Shown: positions 21,411 through 35,690 of the stretch, piece after piece
How positions within the stretch are numbered: position 1 is the stretch's first letter
How the letters are laid out: each line of letters begins with the position of its first letter
NCBI GenBank assembly: GCA_963969395.1
Contig: OZ017797.1
Coordinates: forward strand, 3,968,001 to 4,032,000
Source of the DNA: Pseudoscleropodium purum
Lineage: Eukaryota; Streptophyta; Bryopsida; Hypnales; Brachytheciaceae
DNA length: 64,000 nucleotides
Reading direction: 5' to 3'
Position numbers and translations under genes: made by a program
Notes under the pieces: model-generated
Seen by the model: only the letters and a program-made list of their open reading frames with translations
The model's database searches: none
What the model was told of the DNA's origin: nothing

Positions 21411-24400
21411 AATTAGCAAAGTAAGCAAAGTTTTGTGAATACTTTTTAGTCTTTTAAAATACAAAGCAATTGAAATAGAAAATGCTTTAGATCATAGAAC
21501 AAATGATAAGAATGAAGGTCACATAAAAATTTATACATATGGAGTTTTTTCTTTTACATTTTCAAAATAAGGCACTTTTGTTTTTGTTTTTATTTTTATT
21601 TTTGGTGTCATTCAATAGACGATCTTATTTTTATTGTAGACCTAAAAAACACCCTAAATCTTAATTTTATACATTTTATACATTTTACCTTTTAGAAATT
21701 TTGTTGGCTTTGTCCTTTAGTTTGAAACTTTAGCATCAACTCTAGTTTTTGAACCCAAATATCCAAATCCTATCTACAACTACATTCACACTGCACAATA
21801 TGGTTAGGGTTTGGTTGGAGCAGGGATGTGGGGTCAATAAATTGTTTACCTAATACAAAGTCTCACAAGTATATCATTCTTATTTTAATCGAATGGGAAA
21901 AAATTATACCAATTTATTTTATTTTTATCATAAAATCGTGATTTGAGGCACTTTCTAAGAAAAAAATGTGATTCAAATATTCTTAGTTTCTTTCATATTG
22001 ATACCATTGTCCTTCCAAATCAACTATCTATCTGTGTGTGTAAATTAAATTTTTAAGTTTTTTTCAAAATTCATTACAATAATCTGAAATTTTTGAAAGT
22101 TGTATGAACTTGTGATCACCTTCAATGTGCATGATAATTCCAATTCAAGCCCTAGTATGTTTTATTCTAAACTTAAAGTATTAGGATTGATTAGAAAATA
22201 AAATTTGTAGGGATTTAACTAGTCCAAAATGGTGGGAATTTATTGTTGTTTACTACATACACATACTTATAGGATACTAAAGGAAAAACAAAAGACAAAC
22301 ATTTATGTATGTTCAAAGGATGCATACAAAATATTCACCACCTCTCATATTTATTTGTATTTGATCCCATCTTTTTTTAAGGATGAGATTTAAACCTCTA
22401 TCTAGGATCACCATTGCTATTCAAATTGCACATTGCTACAGGACTCCTCCAAATATGATTTCACCATAATCTTCATCAAAGGCGAATTCTCATGAGAAGC
22501 TCAACGCCATTGATGCAAACTACATTGCATGTGTGATCTACATCTATTTTAGTATTAGGCCATTTTCAACATCTTTCAAGATTTATAACAAAATGTGTAG
22601 CAGTTTGATTTTCTTGCCATGTTGATTGATTGGGGATGTCTAGTGATTTTGGAGTCAATCTAATTGAACCCAAGTAGCACTACATGATATTTTACAGATT
22701 TATCCTATTTTATAGAAATGGTTTGCTAGTCAAATTTCCGGCCTAGAATGACTCCTACCTTCCAAATGATTAAATCTCAATATATAGTAGCCTATATTCT
22801 TGAAAAACTACCATTTTTACATCCTAACAAAAAGGATCTAAACTCATTTTGAGTGGCATCTCAAAACCCTTGAGAAATACTCCAATCATTAAATGCTATG
22901 CATGCTACGTACAATGTGCCAAATTTTTAAATCCTTTTTCATTGAATATTGTTTACACCTATAGTGGAGAAGGGTGAATTGTCAACCTAGAATGTTTTTT
23001 TCATTTAAAAATATATATTTTATTATTTTTAAACAACACCCAAGTAGATGTCTATCTTATCCATTTTAGTGGATCACAGTATTATTTTTGTCCCAAAAAT
23101 GCAAATTCAAAGCTCAAAATTAGGATGTTAAGATTTCTATTAAAATTATACAAGTTCATAAAGAGATTTTCTAAAAATAGTGAAATTTACACCTTCCACA
23201 TGTGCTCAAAGTATAATGTCAAAAATTATAAAAACTTTGTGCAAATGCAATCAAAACAATTTTTTTTTCCAAAAATAAAAATGGTTGAACAAAAGCATCT
23301 TCAAGTTAGGAAAAATGGCTTTTTGAATTTTTTAAATATTTTCTAGAAATCAAACATCAAAGTGTTCATTTTCTTGGTATTTTCTATTATTCTTTTTTTT
23401 TGTGCAAAACTTTTAGAGCCAAAATTTTCTAGGTTTGATTTCTTAGAGACAAACTATTTTCAATGCACATTGCCACATTAAGTGTTTCTTGCAACAAGTG
23501 TTTATTTCAACAACTCAAATGTTGATTGGAATTTGTGAATTGAGCATGAAGTTATCTCATTTGAGCTTCTCATTTTCAATTTGAATTTCGAAATTAATTA
23601 AGTTCAAATTAATGTGGCTCAACTATAAACAATAACTACTAGAATTTCATTCTAAATTTAGTTTTTTTATCCTTTATTCTACTTTATGAGTGTTTTTGTC
23701 TAATTGAGTGTTTTGTCTCAAGGTAGTCTGCTTATAAAGTGACTATTTAAGAGTGGTTTGCTTTTTCCAAGAAGTTAGATTATTTGAAAAAAATTTATTA
23801 AATTTTAGTTGGAAGAATAAATGGAATTGGCATCTAACTAACCATAGTCGTTTCTTATTTTTTGGACCTTTATAGACTTAGTTGCAAATTTTTGAATTTG
23901 AAACATAGTGGTCACTAAAGGCAACTACCTCGTAAAATGTACAATGTTTGTCTATTAAAGAAAGACAAATATACCTCTAGGTTATGATCACTTTTAATGT
24001 ACAATCATTTTTAGAGCAAACTACCTCGTTGGCTATTTTTCTTTTATTCCCAAATTGAACTAGTTTTTTAAGTCCAAAGTTCAATTAATTCCACATATTT
24101 TTTACTCAAGAAATTAAAAAGATTTGTTTGCCGGCTTTTTCTTCAATGTTTTAAAATTGCATCCAATTTTTTTTTCCAATTCCATTAGCTAATTTTGAAC
24201 TAGCCACTAGTTCTTCCCAACCATATGGGAGGATTTACCCCCTCATTGCCTCACAAATTACCTTGCCTTGAAGAAGATAAGAACTTTGCCCATGATAACC
24301 AATATGGAATATTTTTAACTGATATAAACATTCAGAGGTTCAGAATATTTTTAGAAATATTTTAGAATAAGTTGCCTACTATAACATTTTTATCCCTAAA

Positions 24401-27400
24401 GTACATGATCCATTGCAAAATTGTCAAATATCATGCTAAAATATAGTTTTTAACTATTTGAATATCAATCTTACTAGTGTGCCTTGTGTCGTTGCCACAG
24501 TCAAAACAAAAGAATTTTTTTTTCTTAAATTCATAAAAACTTCAAAATTCAATAACTTTCACATCCTGAGTTGGAACATCATGAAACCAAGCCCATGCAT
24601 CCCTCTTCATTGAGGGCTTTTTGACGATACCAAATACACAAATGGGAGACGCATGGTTAGGGAGATGTCGACATAACAAACAAACAACTAATTTAATAGA
24701 AGGATATTTTCACTACATGATATTATGGATTATCTATCATAACTAAAAAATTCAATGAATTATGTGAAAAATTGACATTGTTATAATTTTATAGAATTTT
24801 TTTTTAAACATAGAAAAAATTCAATTAATTTCAATTTTTTTCAATGAATGCAACTAGCCATGGAGATTAAGGTGAAGATTTATTATTTGATTAATATTTA
24901 ACACACAAAACAACTTTGCTAAAGATTTTTGAGACAAATGCAATTATTAAGCTAAAATAATTTATCATTTTATATAGTTAAAATATTAAATTTTAGTATT
25001 TTTACTTATAAAAAAATTCATTTTTGTTGATTTTGATTTTTTTTCAAAAACGGGCTGGGAGGGCCATTTCAAGGCTAATTCCATTGTTGTTCCCCCCAAA
25101 GCCAAAGAATGGCCATTGTTAGATTTATTTCTTTATTAATTTTTTTTTTTTAAAATTGAAAAAAAGTTGAAAAAAGAATTCTTTTTGAGTTTCTTTTAAA
25201 TGACATGTCAATTGTTGTGCCATGTCAAGTAGTGGGTGCCATGAATTCCCAAAGTTTGAAAATCTCAAGGAACTTGTAGCCTTTCAAAACAATCGAATAC
25301 CTTCTATTGCCATACTAGAGCACCTCCGAAAGAAGTCCAGTGATGGCTCCCGTCAAGATTTTAATTGAGCATTTGGCAACTAGCGTTATAACACCATCAC
25401 ATTGCTTGAACTAGTATTAGAATTCCAATATAAAAATATTTTAAAGTAAAGAATTAAAGTCTTAATAAAAAATTTAAAAAAAGAAAATGAAAACCAAAGT
25501 GTATTTAATCTGATAAGCTCTAAATTTTTTTAAATAGAAAAATATGTTAAATCCTACCTTCAAAAACTAATTAGTATACAAGTTTTACTACTCTTACATG
25601 ATCCACGTCATAATCAATAACAATCCTTGAATTATAATGAGAATGGACAAAAAAACCTACAACCTAGTCTACCATTATTGGTATGGAGTTGTTAATGACT
25701 TTACCTTTTTTCTATGGCCATGCCTTGTAGTTGCAAGGCCCATTGACCTCTACCTTCAGAGATTAAATTCAACAAGAACTTGCAAAAATGGAAGAAATGA
25801 CAATCACGAATTATAGCATTGAGCAATAATAAATACGTTGAAATTACATTGTAATAGGAAGCCTTGATCTCAAACAAATTAGAGTACAAGCGAACCATGC
25901 AAAGAAAGTGGAAAAGAATGTAACAAACTTAGAAGCATCAAATTTGTCATATTCAAAGGCTTCAATTGGGTCAGGAACAATAATACACACATTGATAGGG
26001 ACGCTTGTGAATGGCCCTCTAGCGCTCTTGCAAATTGATGTGGTATCTGTCCATATCCTTTGATAGTTGTAGGTCCAACCACAACACATCGCTAAATTCT
26101 CCTTTTCTCATCCAAAGAAATTATAGGAGTCATTCTAGATACATGTAGGAGGCAGTGGATTAAATATAACAACAAAATAGCCACAAGCAATGAGAAGGAA
26201 CCAAAGCGGCTCTTCATTGCAGACAATATCAAACCAATTCATATTATTGTGCATTTGCATCCTTGATGTTCACCACAATTGGCATCTCTTCCTTCAATGC
26301 TACGAAAGCATCCCTCAACATCTCATCCAATTTTCCCAAGTCTCTGAATACCTCTCAATCCTTAGACTAACCCTAAACCCAAGAACCCATGAGAGAATTT
26401 AGGCGATAAAGACAAAGTTGGAGAAGAGAATCGACAAAACAAACAAGCAATGCAAAGCAAATATAGCAAGGGGATTTTATTTATTTGTAGGTTCTGGACA
26501 TTGGACAAAGGCAAAGAGATGTTGCATTTGCGCTTTGAAGTTGGGCAGAGTGATTTTCTTGAGCCGCCCTAAGTATAATTTTTTAGCAGCTTTCACTCTA
26601 TGAGTACTCCAAATTGAAGGATGGATCATATTCTTTTGACAATATCCTAATTGCAAATTGAAGATTAGATATATCTTTGAAACCCTAAACCACAACATTT
26701 AATTATGATCTGAACTCCTTAAGGGATCAAGGATTCACAACTTGAAAATGGACAATTTGATCAATGGTATTGTGAAAAATATATAGCAGATGAGATCAAA
26801 TTCTATACCAGTCAATATGATATTCAGAAATAAGTCCTTACATGATATACTTAACAAAACATGACATTGCCAATTTAAGTTTGTTGGTGTTTTAGGGATA
26901 AACTTATGTGAAGCAGTACTTTGCATTGAATGTAAGCTTCCTCGCTACACACTTGGCACTTACACAACCTTGTATGAAAATGTAGCCATTGCTTGTGGTA
27001 ATGAACATGCTAAACCCTAAATCATTGTAGATAGAGGAGCCCAAAGCTAGTTTGCCAAGACTTCCAACATGCCATCACAATCATTCTTCAAATCCTAGCT
27101 TCAAAACGGAAATTTTGATTTCAAGTTGTTCCCAACAATCTTGGCACCATAATAGGTTGGCAAAAGAAGAGGACAATGGAAACTAGCCATGCAAATGTGT
27201 GTGAAGCAAGAGCAAAAGAAATCATTTGGAACAAAGAGGCCCAAGTGAAGAAAGTGAGGCCATAGTTTTGCTACTCAAAATGTAGGAGCATAAATCAAAT
27301 GCACTGGCAGGAATTGAAGTGCAATGATGGGGCAACCAATTAAAAACCATCGTATGAACTCTAAAGGTCAAATTCCAATTTGATTCAATGAAGTGCAAGG

Positions 27401-29600
27401 GCGATATCACTAAGCTTACCCACACAATCCCATACTGTCATGTGGCGCAAGAAGCCATTAGGTTGTTAGAAATAACTCTATAAATTTCCTTAAACAGCAT
27501 TAAGAATAGTTATGATCTATTTGGAAGTCACTAAGGATCATCATGTGTGGGACAAGTGGGTAAAAAAGGATTATTTGTTATCCATTATGGGCTCCATTTC
27601 AAATTGACAAACAATTAAATTTGGAGGCACTGGGCATGATTCTATTTTGCATTGATACCAATTTCAATGGTTATAGATTTACAATGACTTTGATAGGGAA
27701 ATTTTTTATGCTTATAGCTCCACCTATTGACTAACATGTATGAATGACAATTCACTACTTCTAAAATTTATTTCTAATTACATGTGGGTGCAAAATTCTC
27801 TATTTGAGTTTCCATCTCTTCTAGCTAAGTTCAGACATCAAAGAAAAGTGTCATCATAATTTACCAACTACATTAATATAACACATCAACAATTTTGACT
27901 GTCATGGGCTACTTTACCCTTAGTGCATGGACTCAATGCATATGTATACTTTTGCTCATTTGAGTCAACAAGCTCTATAAGAACTCCATATATAGGAACT
28001 CCATATTACAACAAATTTTTATAAACATTCACATGTTTTTATGTTTACAATAGCATCTAATGTAACATTTTGTTGTTATGTTTGACGTTGTTGTTAACAA
28101 GAAAATAGATTGATGTCTAAAAAAATTTGTCATAAAAAACAAATTTTTTTATAGTGAAGGTTACTCTAGTCTATAAAACTATAGAGATTTGAATATGCAC
28201 ATACCTTTGTATCAATATTAATAAATTTCATTGTCTACTCATTTATGTATAGTTTTTCATGGAGTTTGAGTTTGATATAATTAAATTCTATCATAAATTC
28301 CAATCGGCAAGAATGAATTTAAGGTTCAAGTAGGATCTCAAGAGAGTTCTTCATATTTTGAATTCCATAAGAATTCATTACTACCTAATGAAGTGAAAAT
28401 CCTTCTTATTGATGTATAAACACCATGAGCAATAATGCAAAAAAAAACTAGTGAAGACAATTAGTACAATAGAGGGAATTGCATGATTCCAACATTTTGC
28501 AATAAGACATGCATTGAGTCAAGCATTGTAGAGTGCTTAGGGCACAATATATGAATTCCTTGATCATATCACCATGTTGCTTAGATCAAAGAAAAGTGTT
28601 TGGCTCTAAAACTAAGAACTTCAACTTGTATAATGAGCATGCACGGTCTAACTCCAACAACATTCATTGTTGCAATCACCTAAATCAAGCCTCAAATTTT
28701 GAATGATTTCTATTACATCTCATTGTGAATTATAGATTGCACTTAACACTACATATGAGGATATTATTTTCCCTCCTCACTATCCAATGAAAAGATGCGA
28801 CACACTTGTTTCAACCAACAACAAACCCCCTCACTACAAAAAATTGACAGCAATTGATTCTAAGAAAATAATTTCTCCTACCCCCTTCTAACACCATTGA
28901 TCTTGAAAAATAAGAGATAAGGATATAGATACGGATACAAAACATTAGATGATTTTGATGACAATAAGAGATTGCAAGTTACTAAGCCTTGAAAACATTG
29001 TGAACATAGCCAGCAACATAGTTTGACGTGGTCGAGAGAATGCCACATCATTTCCCCCCCAAAAAAATTCCAAGGTTTTTTTTTGCATTTTAAGAATTCA
29101 AAAAAAAATTTGAATTTTTTTTTGACAACTAGCCATATCTTTCGTTGTAGAGAAACAATGGCGGGAAAAAAATGAAATGGGTTGTTATTGCCCTCAAATC
29201 TCCCCTAATGCGTGATATGGTATGATATAGATATAGATATGGATACATATAAGAAATACGGATACGAAATACATGAGCCATTAATCCATATTGTTTGTCT
29301 ATACAAGTTGGTCTAGAAAATATAAGTATGATTTTTTTTAAAGTAAAAATAAATTGTTTTTTGAATTAATCATTGAATTAATTCTAAATGAACACTGTAA
29401 CTCATTATCTATTCAAGTAATTATTTCCCCTCTTTACAATCAATCTTGCACTAAATGTGTGCATAGAAATCAAAACTAAACTATGTTATTCATAAAGCAT
29501 TGTAGCAAATACTTCTTTTGTAATTGCTTTGTTCCTCCATTTATCATTTTGCAAGACCCAAAAGATTTAATTTGATTACAATAATTTCTAACTTCAAGTT
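21411..29600. other. Long AT-rich intergenic region
   Basis: No supported gene. A copy of family C (ATGGAATTGGCATCTAACT) is at 23740-24010. Around 25700-27480 the base composition is slightly less AT-rich and a minus-strand ORF of 81 codons (25844-26089) resembles a conserved exon in texture, but I cannot identify it or find matching neighbours. A dispersed repeat at 28990-29180 (GACGTGGTCGAGA, then TTTTTTGCATTT) matches 54910-55060. Confidence 0.5.
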
Positions 29601-29615
29601 TCCAAAAATCAATGA

Positions 29616-32600
29616 TTAAGGAATTTTTTTATTATCAACTTTTTGTGATTCAATTAGCATTTGGGTGATTTTGCGCATTGTTGGTCTATCTTTGGGCAAA
29701 TGTTGTGTGCAACAATTTGCAATATGAAACACATTTAACATTTGAGACATATAAAAATTTAGATCTATTATCCTTTTGTCTAAGAATTCTAAAATAATAT
29801 TTTCTCCATGTTCATGTATTTTTTTTGCTATCCAAGTCACTATAGTCATAGCATCACCAAATTCTGTTGCAATTGGTTGTTTTCCAGTTACCAATTCTAA
29901 AAGAACTACTCCAAAACTGAAGACATCGCTCTTTTCATTCACGTTCAATGTATATGCATACTCTGTTTGACAAAACAAACAATTTGTTGTTAGTTTCATT
30001 TGTCAATAAATTTTTTACTTTCTATACATTGAAAATACAAAAGTATAATGGCATTTACCCGGTGCAATATAGCCATAAGAACCCGCTACAACTGACATTG
30101 AAATATCATTAAGGCATTTTGCCAAGCCAAAATCTGCAATATGTGCTTCATACTCATTGTCAAGTAATATATTGTTTGATTTTATGTCTCGGTGTAAAAT
30201 TTGAGGTACGCAATCATGGTGCAAGTAAGTAAGGCCCTGTACCATAAATCATGTATAAATTGTCAATTTCAAAGTTTTTCACATTTGTCAGAGCTTTGTT
30301 TACTTTTACACAAATTTGTATGGCAAACAAAATCCTTCTCATTTCTTTTAAATTTTTTGAAAAATAAAAATCTATAATGTACATAATATAATTTTGTATT
30401 TATAATAAGCAATAAAAGATAAAATAACATCATTATTATAGAGAAAAAGGTCACTACATACGAAAAAGATAATGATGAATGTATTGTACCTGAGCAGCTC
30501 CAATAGCAATCTTGCTACGAAGATTCCAATCAAATAATGCCTTGTCTTTGGTATCATGAAGCAAATCTCCCAAACTTCCATTTGGCATATACTCATATAC
30601 CAATAAGTTTGTTGAAAAATTTGAACAACAACAAAGCAATTTCACTATATTGCGATGTCGAATAGCGCCAAGGGAGTCGACCTGCTTTCACCTTTTCAAA
30701 ATATTTTTTACTTAAAAAACTTCAAAGTTCTTTGTACTTTAGAATCATATTAAACTTCTTGAATTTACAAATCTCAATTTTTGATTTACTATTTTTTTTA
30801 TAAATTAACAATCAAGCAATTACTTCTCCTTTCATTTACCTCGGCTTTAAATCCATGGTCATGGAGGTCCATTCCTTTGCCAGCCTCCCACAATTTCTTT
30901 ATAGCAACTTCTTGTCCATTCCTCAATGTAGATTTATAAACCTCTCCACCTCCACCACTTCCAATCACATTCCCCTCATCCAAACACTCTATTAATTCTT
31001 TATATGTAATGTTCAATTGATGAAATAAAGTTATTTTCCAAGGTGTAAGTGACTTCCTCTCACTTCCTTCTCTAACAAGCATGTTTCCTTTCTTCTTTTT
31101 ATTTCCCATTTGCCAAAGAGTCAACACCCAAAGCGCCAATGCGGCAAGAAATACACTCCCCAACACACCCAAAATACAGATGAAATCACGCTTCTTCACA
31201 TTATTCGATGAATGATCCTTCATTTCACCACACTGCCATCACCCACCAAGCAACAATGGCTTCACGCAATGTTTATCATATAATAGAGTTAATCGTAAAG
31301 TGTGTGCAATGCAGGATCAAGGACCTAAATTTGAAAAAAAAAAAAGGACAAAACTCCTTAGAGAACCAAAACTGAGGTCTGATGGAGTTTGGTGCTGTGT
31401 TTCTTTTGCACTATTCTCGGTTAAACCTTCCTTTGACACCCTGTTACGAACACTGACAAGACAAACTTTACGATTAACCTTAATACATTAAAAGCTTCAA
31501 ATGACACAACATTATCCAACAACATTGGAATGATGGTTTATCCAGATTAGCCATTACCTGTGAAGAATCACCGAAACAAAGTGCAGGATTCCCAACAAAC
31601 CACTCCGTCCTGAGCGATTCCACCCTCCCCGAGAATTCATTGTACGAGCAATTGAACACAACAAAACGATTCATATCAAAACTCTGAACTGCACTTGTCA
31701 GATCACCCGAAAGCAAATTGTGTGAAACATCAAGGAATACAAGATTCTCCAGATTTCCAATTTGGGCAGGAATGGATCCTCTGAGGAGGTTGAACGACAA
31801 TCCCAAGGAAACCAGGTTCACAAGCCTGCCCAATTCCTCAGGGAGGCTTCCAGTGAAAGCATTGGCATCCAAGTACAACGACGTAAGACTGGCTCCCAGC
31901 TGACCAAGAGCCGATGGAATCTCCCCCGAGAATTTGTTGTGGTGTGCATGGAGCCGTTCCAAGTTCTGAAGCTGGCCGAGCTCTGATGGCAATTGTCCGG
32001 AGAATTCGTTGTTGTGGAGTTTGAGGGAGCTCAGGTTGGTTGCGCGGGCTATGGTGGATGGAATTGTTCCTGAGAAGTTGTTGTCGTGGATTTCGAGGAG
32101 CGTGAGATTGGGGAGGCTCCAGAGAGATGGTGCAATGGGGCCGGACAGATGATTGTTGAAGAGGCGGATGCGGATCAGGCTGGTGCAGGTTCCATATGGA
32201 GAAGGGAAGGTGCCTGTCAAGGAGTTGTTGAAGAGGATCAACCTGCACAGGCCCACATCACTCGGGGTTTTCGACGGTCATGGCGTTTTTCAGAGCGTCA
32301 AAATTTGAAAACATTCCAGCGCACAGGATTGTAAATTTGTGATACTAAAAATTGATTAGTCTCTCTCTTAAGCCATTTAAGCAATCAGACCTTTCCAAGT
32401 CACGTTGTTTTAGACACTATGATGAAGTGAATGTTCCTCATGATTCACGAAGAGACGACTCCCGATCTGATCCCAGTGATCATATTGCCGTCTCCTCATG
32501 TGATAATTTTTGTGGCACTGAACATTCTGAAACAAGGTAAGGAACTTTTGCAAGAAGGGAGAATGGAAAACGCACCTCCATAATACTCCGTGAGCACACA

Positions 32601-34946
32601 AGTTGGCAGGAATCTGGCCGCGCATATGATTATTTGACACATCGAATTGCAAGAGGGGAGTGTTTTTTCCAAGCCCAACGGGAATGTTACCATTGAGCTT
32701 GTTCATGTACAATTTCAAATCATACAACTTCGTCAAGTGCACGATGCCTTCAGGAATCGGTCCCTCCAGACTATTATTCTGCAAGTGCACCACAGCCAAA
32801 TCCTGCAACCTCGTCAATTCCTCAGGGATGACTCCCGTGAGCCTATTATCCGAGAGATCAAGATCTGTCAACAAAACCAGGTTCCCAATCTCCACTGGAA
32901 TGGGTCCAGTAAGATTATTCTTATATAACTCCAGCCATTTCAGTTTCGGAAGCGCCATCATAGACACTGGAATCACCCCACTGATTTGATTATTTGACAA
33001 ATCCAAGTATTGGAGTTTTTGTAGTGTGCCGAGCCAGGGCGGTAGGGGGCCATGAAGCCCACACCCTGCACATTCAAAATACTCAAGTTGTTGTATCTGC
33101 TGGAGAGAGTCTGGTAATGTGACATTGGGAGAGAAGGGGTTCCACGACATGACGAGGTGCTGGAGGTTTACGAGTTGTCCGAGCTCAGGAATTAAGGCTC
33201 CAGTGAGCCCAGTTGCTGCCAAGTCTAAGACTTGAAGATTTTGAAGAAGGCCCACAGTGGGTGGGATGGTCTGTCCAGAGAAGGAATTCAAGGAGAGGTT
33301 GAGGTACCGGAGGTTGTGAGGTACAATTTTAATGGGACCCGAGAAGTTGTTGGCTCCAAGGTTGAGGTACTGTAAGTTTGTGCAGCGATCGAGCTCTGGT
33401 GGAAGTGGACCGGAGAATTGATTTTCTTGGAGCTCCAGGGAGGTGAGGTTGGGTAATTGGCATAATGGCATGTGAAGATTTGATTTGCTCATGAGGCGCA
33501 TACTTGAAAGGTCTACCCCTGGGCATGTCACAAAACACAAATCACAATCGCACTTGGATTTAGATTATTTTTAATTAATTTTTCCTTTTCTGTAATCAAG
33601 CGAATGATGCTGATTTGTGAAAGTCATGATCTTGAGTTTTAAACCTCTGTTTTGAAAGTTTGTTTTATGAGGACACTCCGTTTATCACTAGTGGAATCGT
33701 GGTCGCTGGAGAGGGGCACTTAGATCGGGCCTGAGCAGTCTCTTCGATAGGTGTGCAGATTCGGGTCTGAAGAGAGTTGCCTCGAATTGGGTATGTAACT
33801 TAATGCAGAATGGAGTGCAGGATTTCAGTTGAATTGCATCTCCTCGAGGGAATCCGGGTCTCGACCATTTCTCCCGCTGAGGTTAATTGCTGCTTGGAAT
33901 TGACGCCGGAGGCCAAGTAGATGCTGCGGATCAGTAGGCCTTGTTGAATTCTTACCATACATGCAATCTAGGGGGATAATGAATCTTTTGAAAGTGCACT
34001 TCACCCAATTACATTTCCTTGAAGAAGCTTCAGGAAAAAACCATGTAATATATCAACGCAACGAAAGAGGAAAGAGTGCTCTACATGAATCCGATAAAAC
34101 TGAATAATTCGAGACACTTGACATTCCAAAGAATGGAACTGGGCCGTCAACTTGCTCACATCGATTCCAACCTTAAACACAAGATTCTAGGAAGAAAGAG
34201 GGTCAACTCATTCACTAGTGTGGGCACAAATGAGAAAGTCTGAAAAATGATGAATGTCCAAGGGTACGAGGTCCGTCACCGCGGGACCCTCTGTTTCACC
34301 ATCACGCAATACTTCAGCTTTGTTGAACACCCGAATCCAGGCACAGCGAATTCGTGAGAATTTCACAAACCTCTAATAGTCCGAACAGACTGGGATTCAA
34401 TCATACTGGTATGGACGGTGTGTACGCAAGTAACTATTCTTGTGCTTTTTTGTTTTGGTCACAATTGTAAAGATCGAGTGATTGAACTGACTGGATCGGA
34501 ATGTCTAAATTCTTAAACTCAAGAAGGAATCTGAAGATGTGTGTCGAAAGAAGACGAATCCAAGAGGATTGGAGCGTTTGGGATCCCATAGAACTAGGAA
34601 ACGGGCTTAAAGAATTAGGATCTCCTTGTAAGAATTGTATGCTAGATTGAATCTTATGCGGTTGATTGAACTTTCCAGTTATTATAGCATTATGGATTCC
34701 AAGCTCACCTGTGACGTAGCCGTCGAGAGTGCATGCGACTCCCGTCCAAGTGCACGGACGAGTGTTGATTGATATGGTTTCCTGCCAATTGGATAATGCG
34801 TTTTCATCATCCACTATGAAACTTCGGAAGTTCATCAGTATCTGTCCTTCAGAAACTGCTTGCAACAAAGCCAACTGGTGGCTGAGCAGAAACATCATGT
34901 AACATAACGTCGAGGCTTGGAGTCCAAGTGATAGTTTTGTTTCCAT
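29616..34946 (-). CDS. LRR receptor-like kinase, subfamily XI (HAESA/HSL/CEPR/RLK7-like), 7 exons
   Basis: Plasma-membrane receptor kinase, probably for a secreted peptide. Exons: 34946-34709, 33518-32576, 32242-31558, 31232-30840, 30681-30490, 30236-30059, 29962-29616; every junction is GT-AG and in phase, giving 991 aa. The signal peptide is about 1-30. The N-terminal cap has the pair C65/C72 (CTWTGVAC). About 20-21 leucine-rich repeats of 24 residues follow, then a closing pair around CFGDSSQC. The transmembrane helix is about 639-662, followed by KKKK. The kinase domain has glycine loop GSGGGGEVY (from 713), catalytic Lys734 in VAIKK, Glu753, HRD 832-834 with Asn839, DFG 852-854 and APE about 875-877. 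It is therefore an RD kinase expected to be active. Angiosperm members usually have one or two introns, so seven exons, with introns after the LRR cap and inside the repeats, is unusual. The exact subfamily XI branch is uncertain. Confidence 0.9.
33519..34708 (-). other. First intron of the receptor kinase gene
   Basis: A 1190-bp intron between the signal peptide/cap exon and the main repeat exon. It interrupts a glycine codon (phase 1). Base composition is closer to that of genes than to the intergenic DNA; I see no gene or element inside. Confidence 0.75.
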
Positions 34947-35128
34947 GACGAAGTAATTAATTAAACCCTCTAATTGAGCGTTAAAACTTCGTGTGAGATT
35001 CTCAATTCTCTAATATAAATGCGGGGAAACTGGGACTGCACGTCTGGCTCAAGTAGCTCACGCCTTGGTTTGTGATTGGCAGCCTAACTTCTTCAGTTGC
35101 ATATTATTAGGACATTCCAGGATTGTGC

Positions 35129-35320
35129 TTGCAAATGTCAAGGAGATCGAACTCGTTCAAGGTAGGACTTGGAGCAAGACGGAAATCTAGGACCGGCAGA
35201 TGCTGTGGCGGCAGAGTGTCTTCCAGAGTGCTCAGCAATCTGAGGAAGGCAGCTAGGCAGGATCCAATTGAAGACTGGAACCGCATATCTGGAATGTTCA
35301 TGAGCAGATTGGCTTAATAA
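35129..35320 (+). other. Small basic ORF divergent from the receptor kinase
   Basis: Starts about 180 bp upstream of, and divergent from, the receptor kinase start. From its inner ATG (about 35138) it reads MSRRSNSFKVG... and ends ...ISGMFMSRLA, followed at once by TAATAAA. The product would be about 60 residues and Arg/Lys-rich. I recognise no peptide family (not CLE, IDA or DVL-like). Chance is a serious alternative in this GC-richer stretch. Confidence 0.2.
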
Positions 35321-35690
35321 ATGCAGGTATGTACGCAAGTGTACGAGAGCCGCATTAGCTGATTGCTGGGGCGCCAGTGGGTGAGCCAGTAGGTGGGACA
35401 AGGGACAGAGAGTTACGAAGCGTTACAAGCCTGAAGAGCTGGGCTTGGTAGTTGTGTCGTTCTTGTGGAACATGTGCACGGGCGGCGCGGCCTCGTTAAA
35501 ATAAAATTTCCCCATATCCTCCAAGATTTCCAGGCCTTCGCTTTGTGTCCGTGTCCTCAGGAAGAAAACGTTTCCCTGTTGGTAGTTTCAAATGTTTTAT
35601 TCCGACCGATTCTACGAAGGGGTATATCAGTTCCTCAAAGCGGAAACCACCATGACTTGATATTGATCGGATGGAAGCCAGTAAGCTTAC

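Noticed and set aside
25844..26089. 81-codon minus-strand ORF with exon-like texture
   Set aside because: No recognised motif and no neighbouring exon that joins in phase; not enough to call a gene.
28140..28850. TATAGTG at about 28151 and CACTACAAAAAA at about 28833 as possible CACTA ends
   Set aside because: Orientation is wrong for one element (right-type end lies left of left-type end), and the sequences diverge after the first 12 bases.
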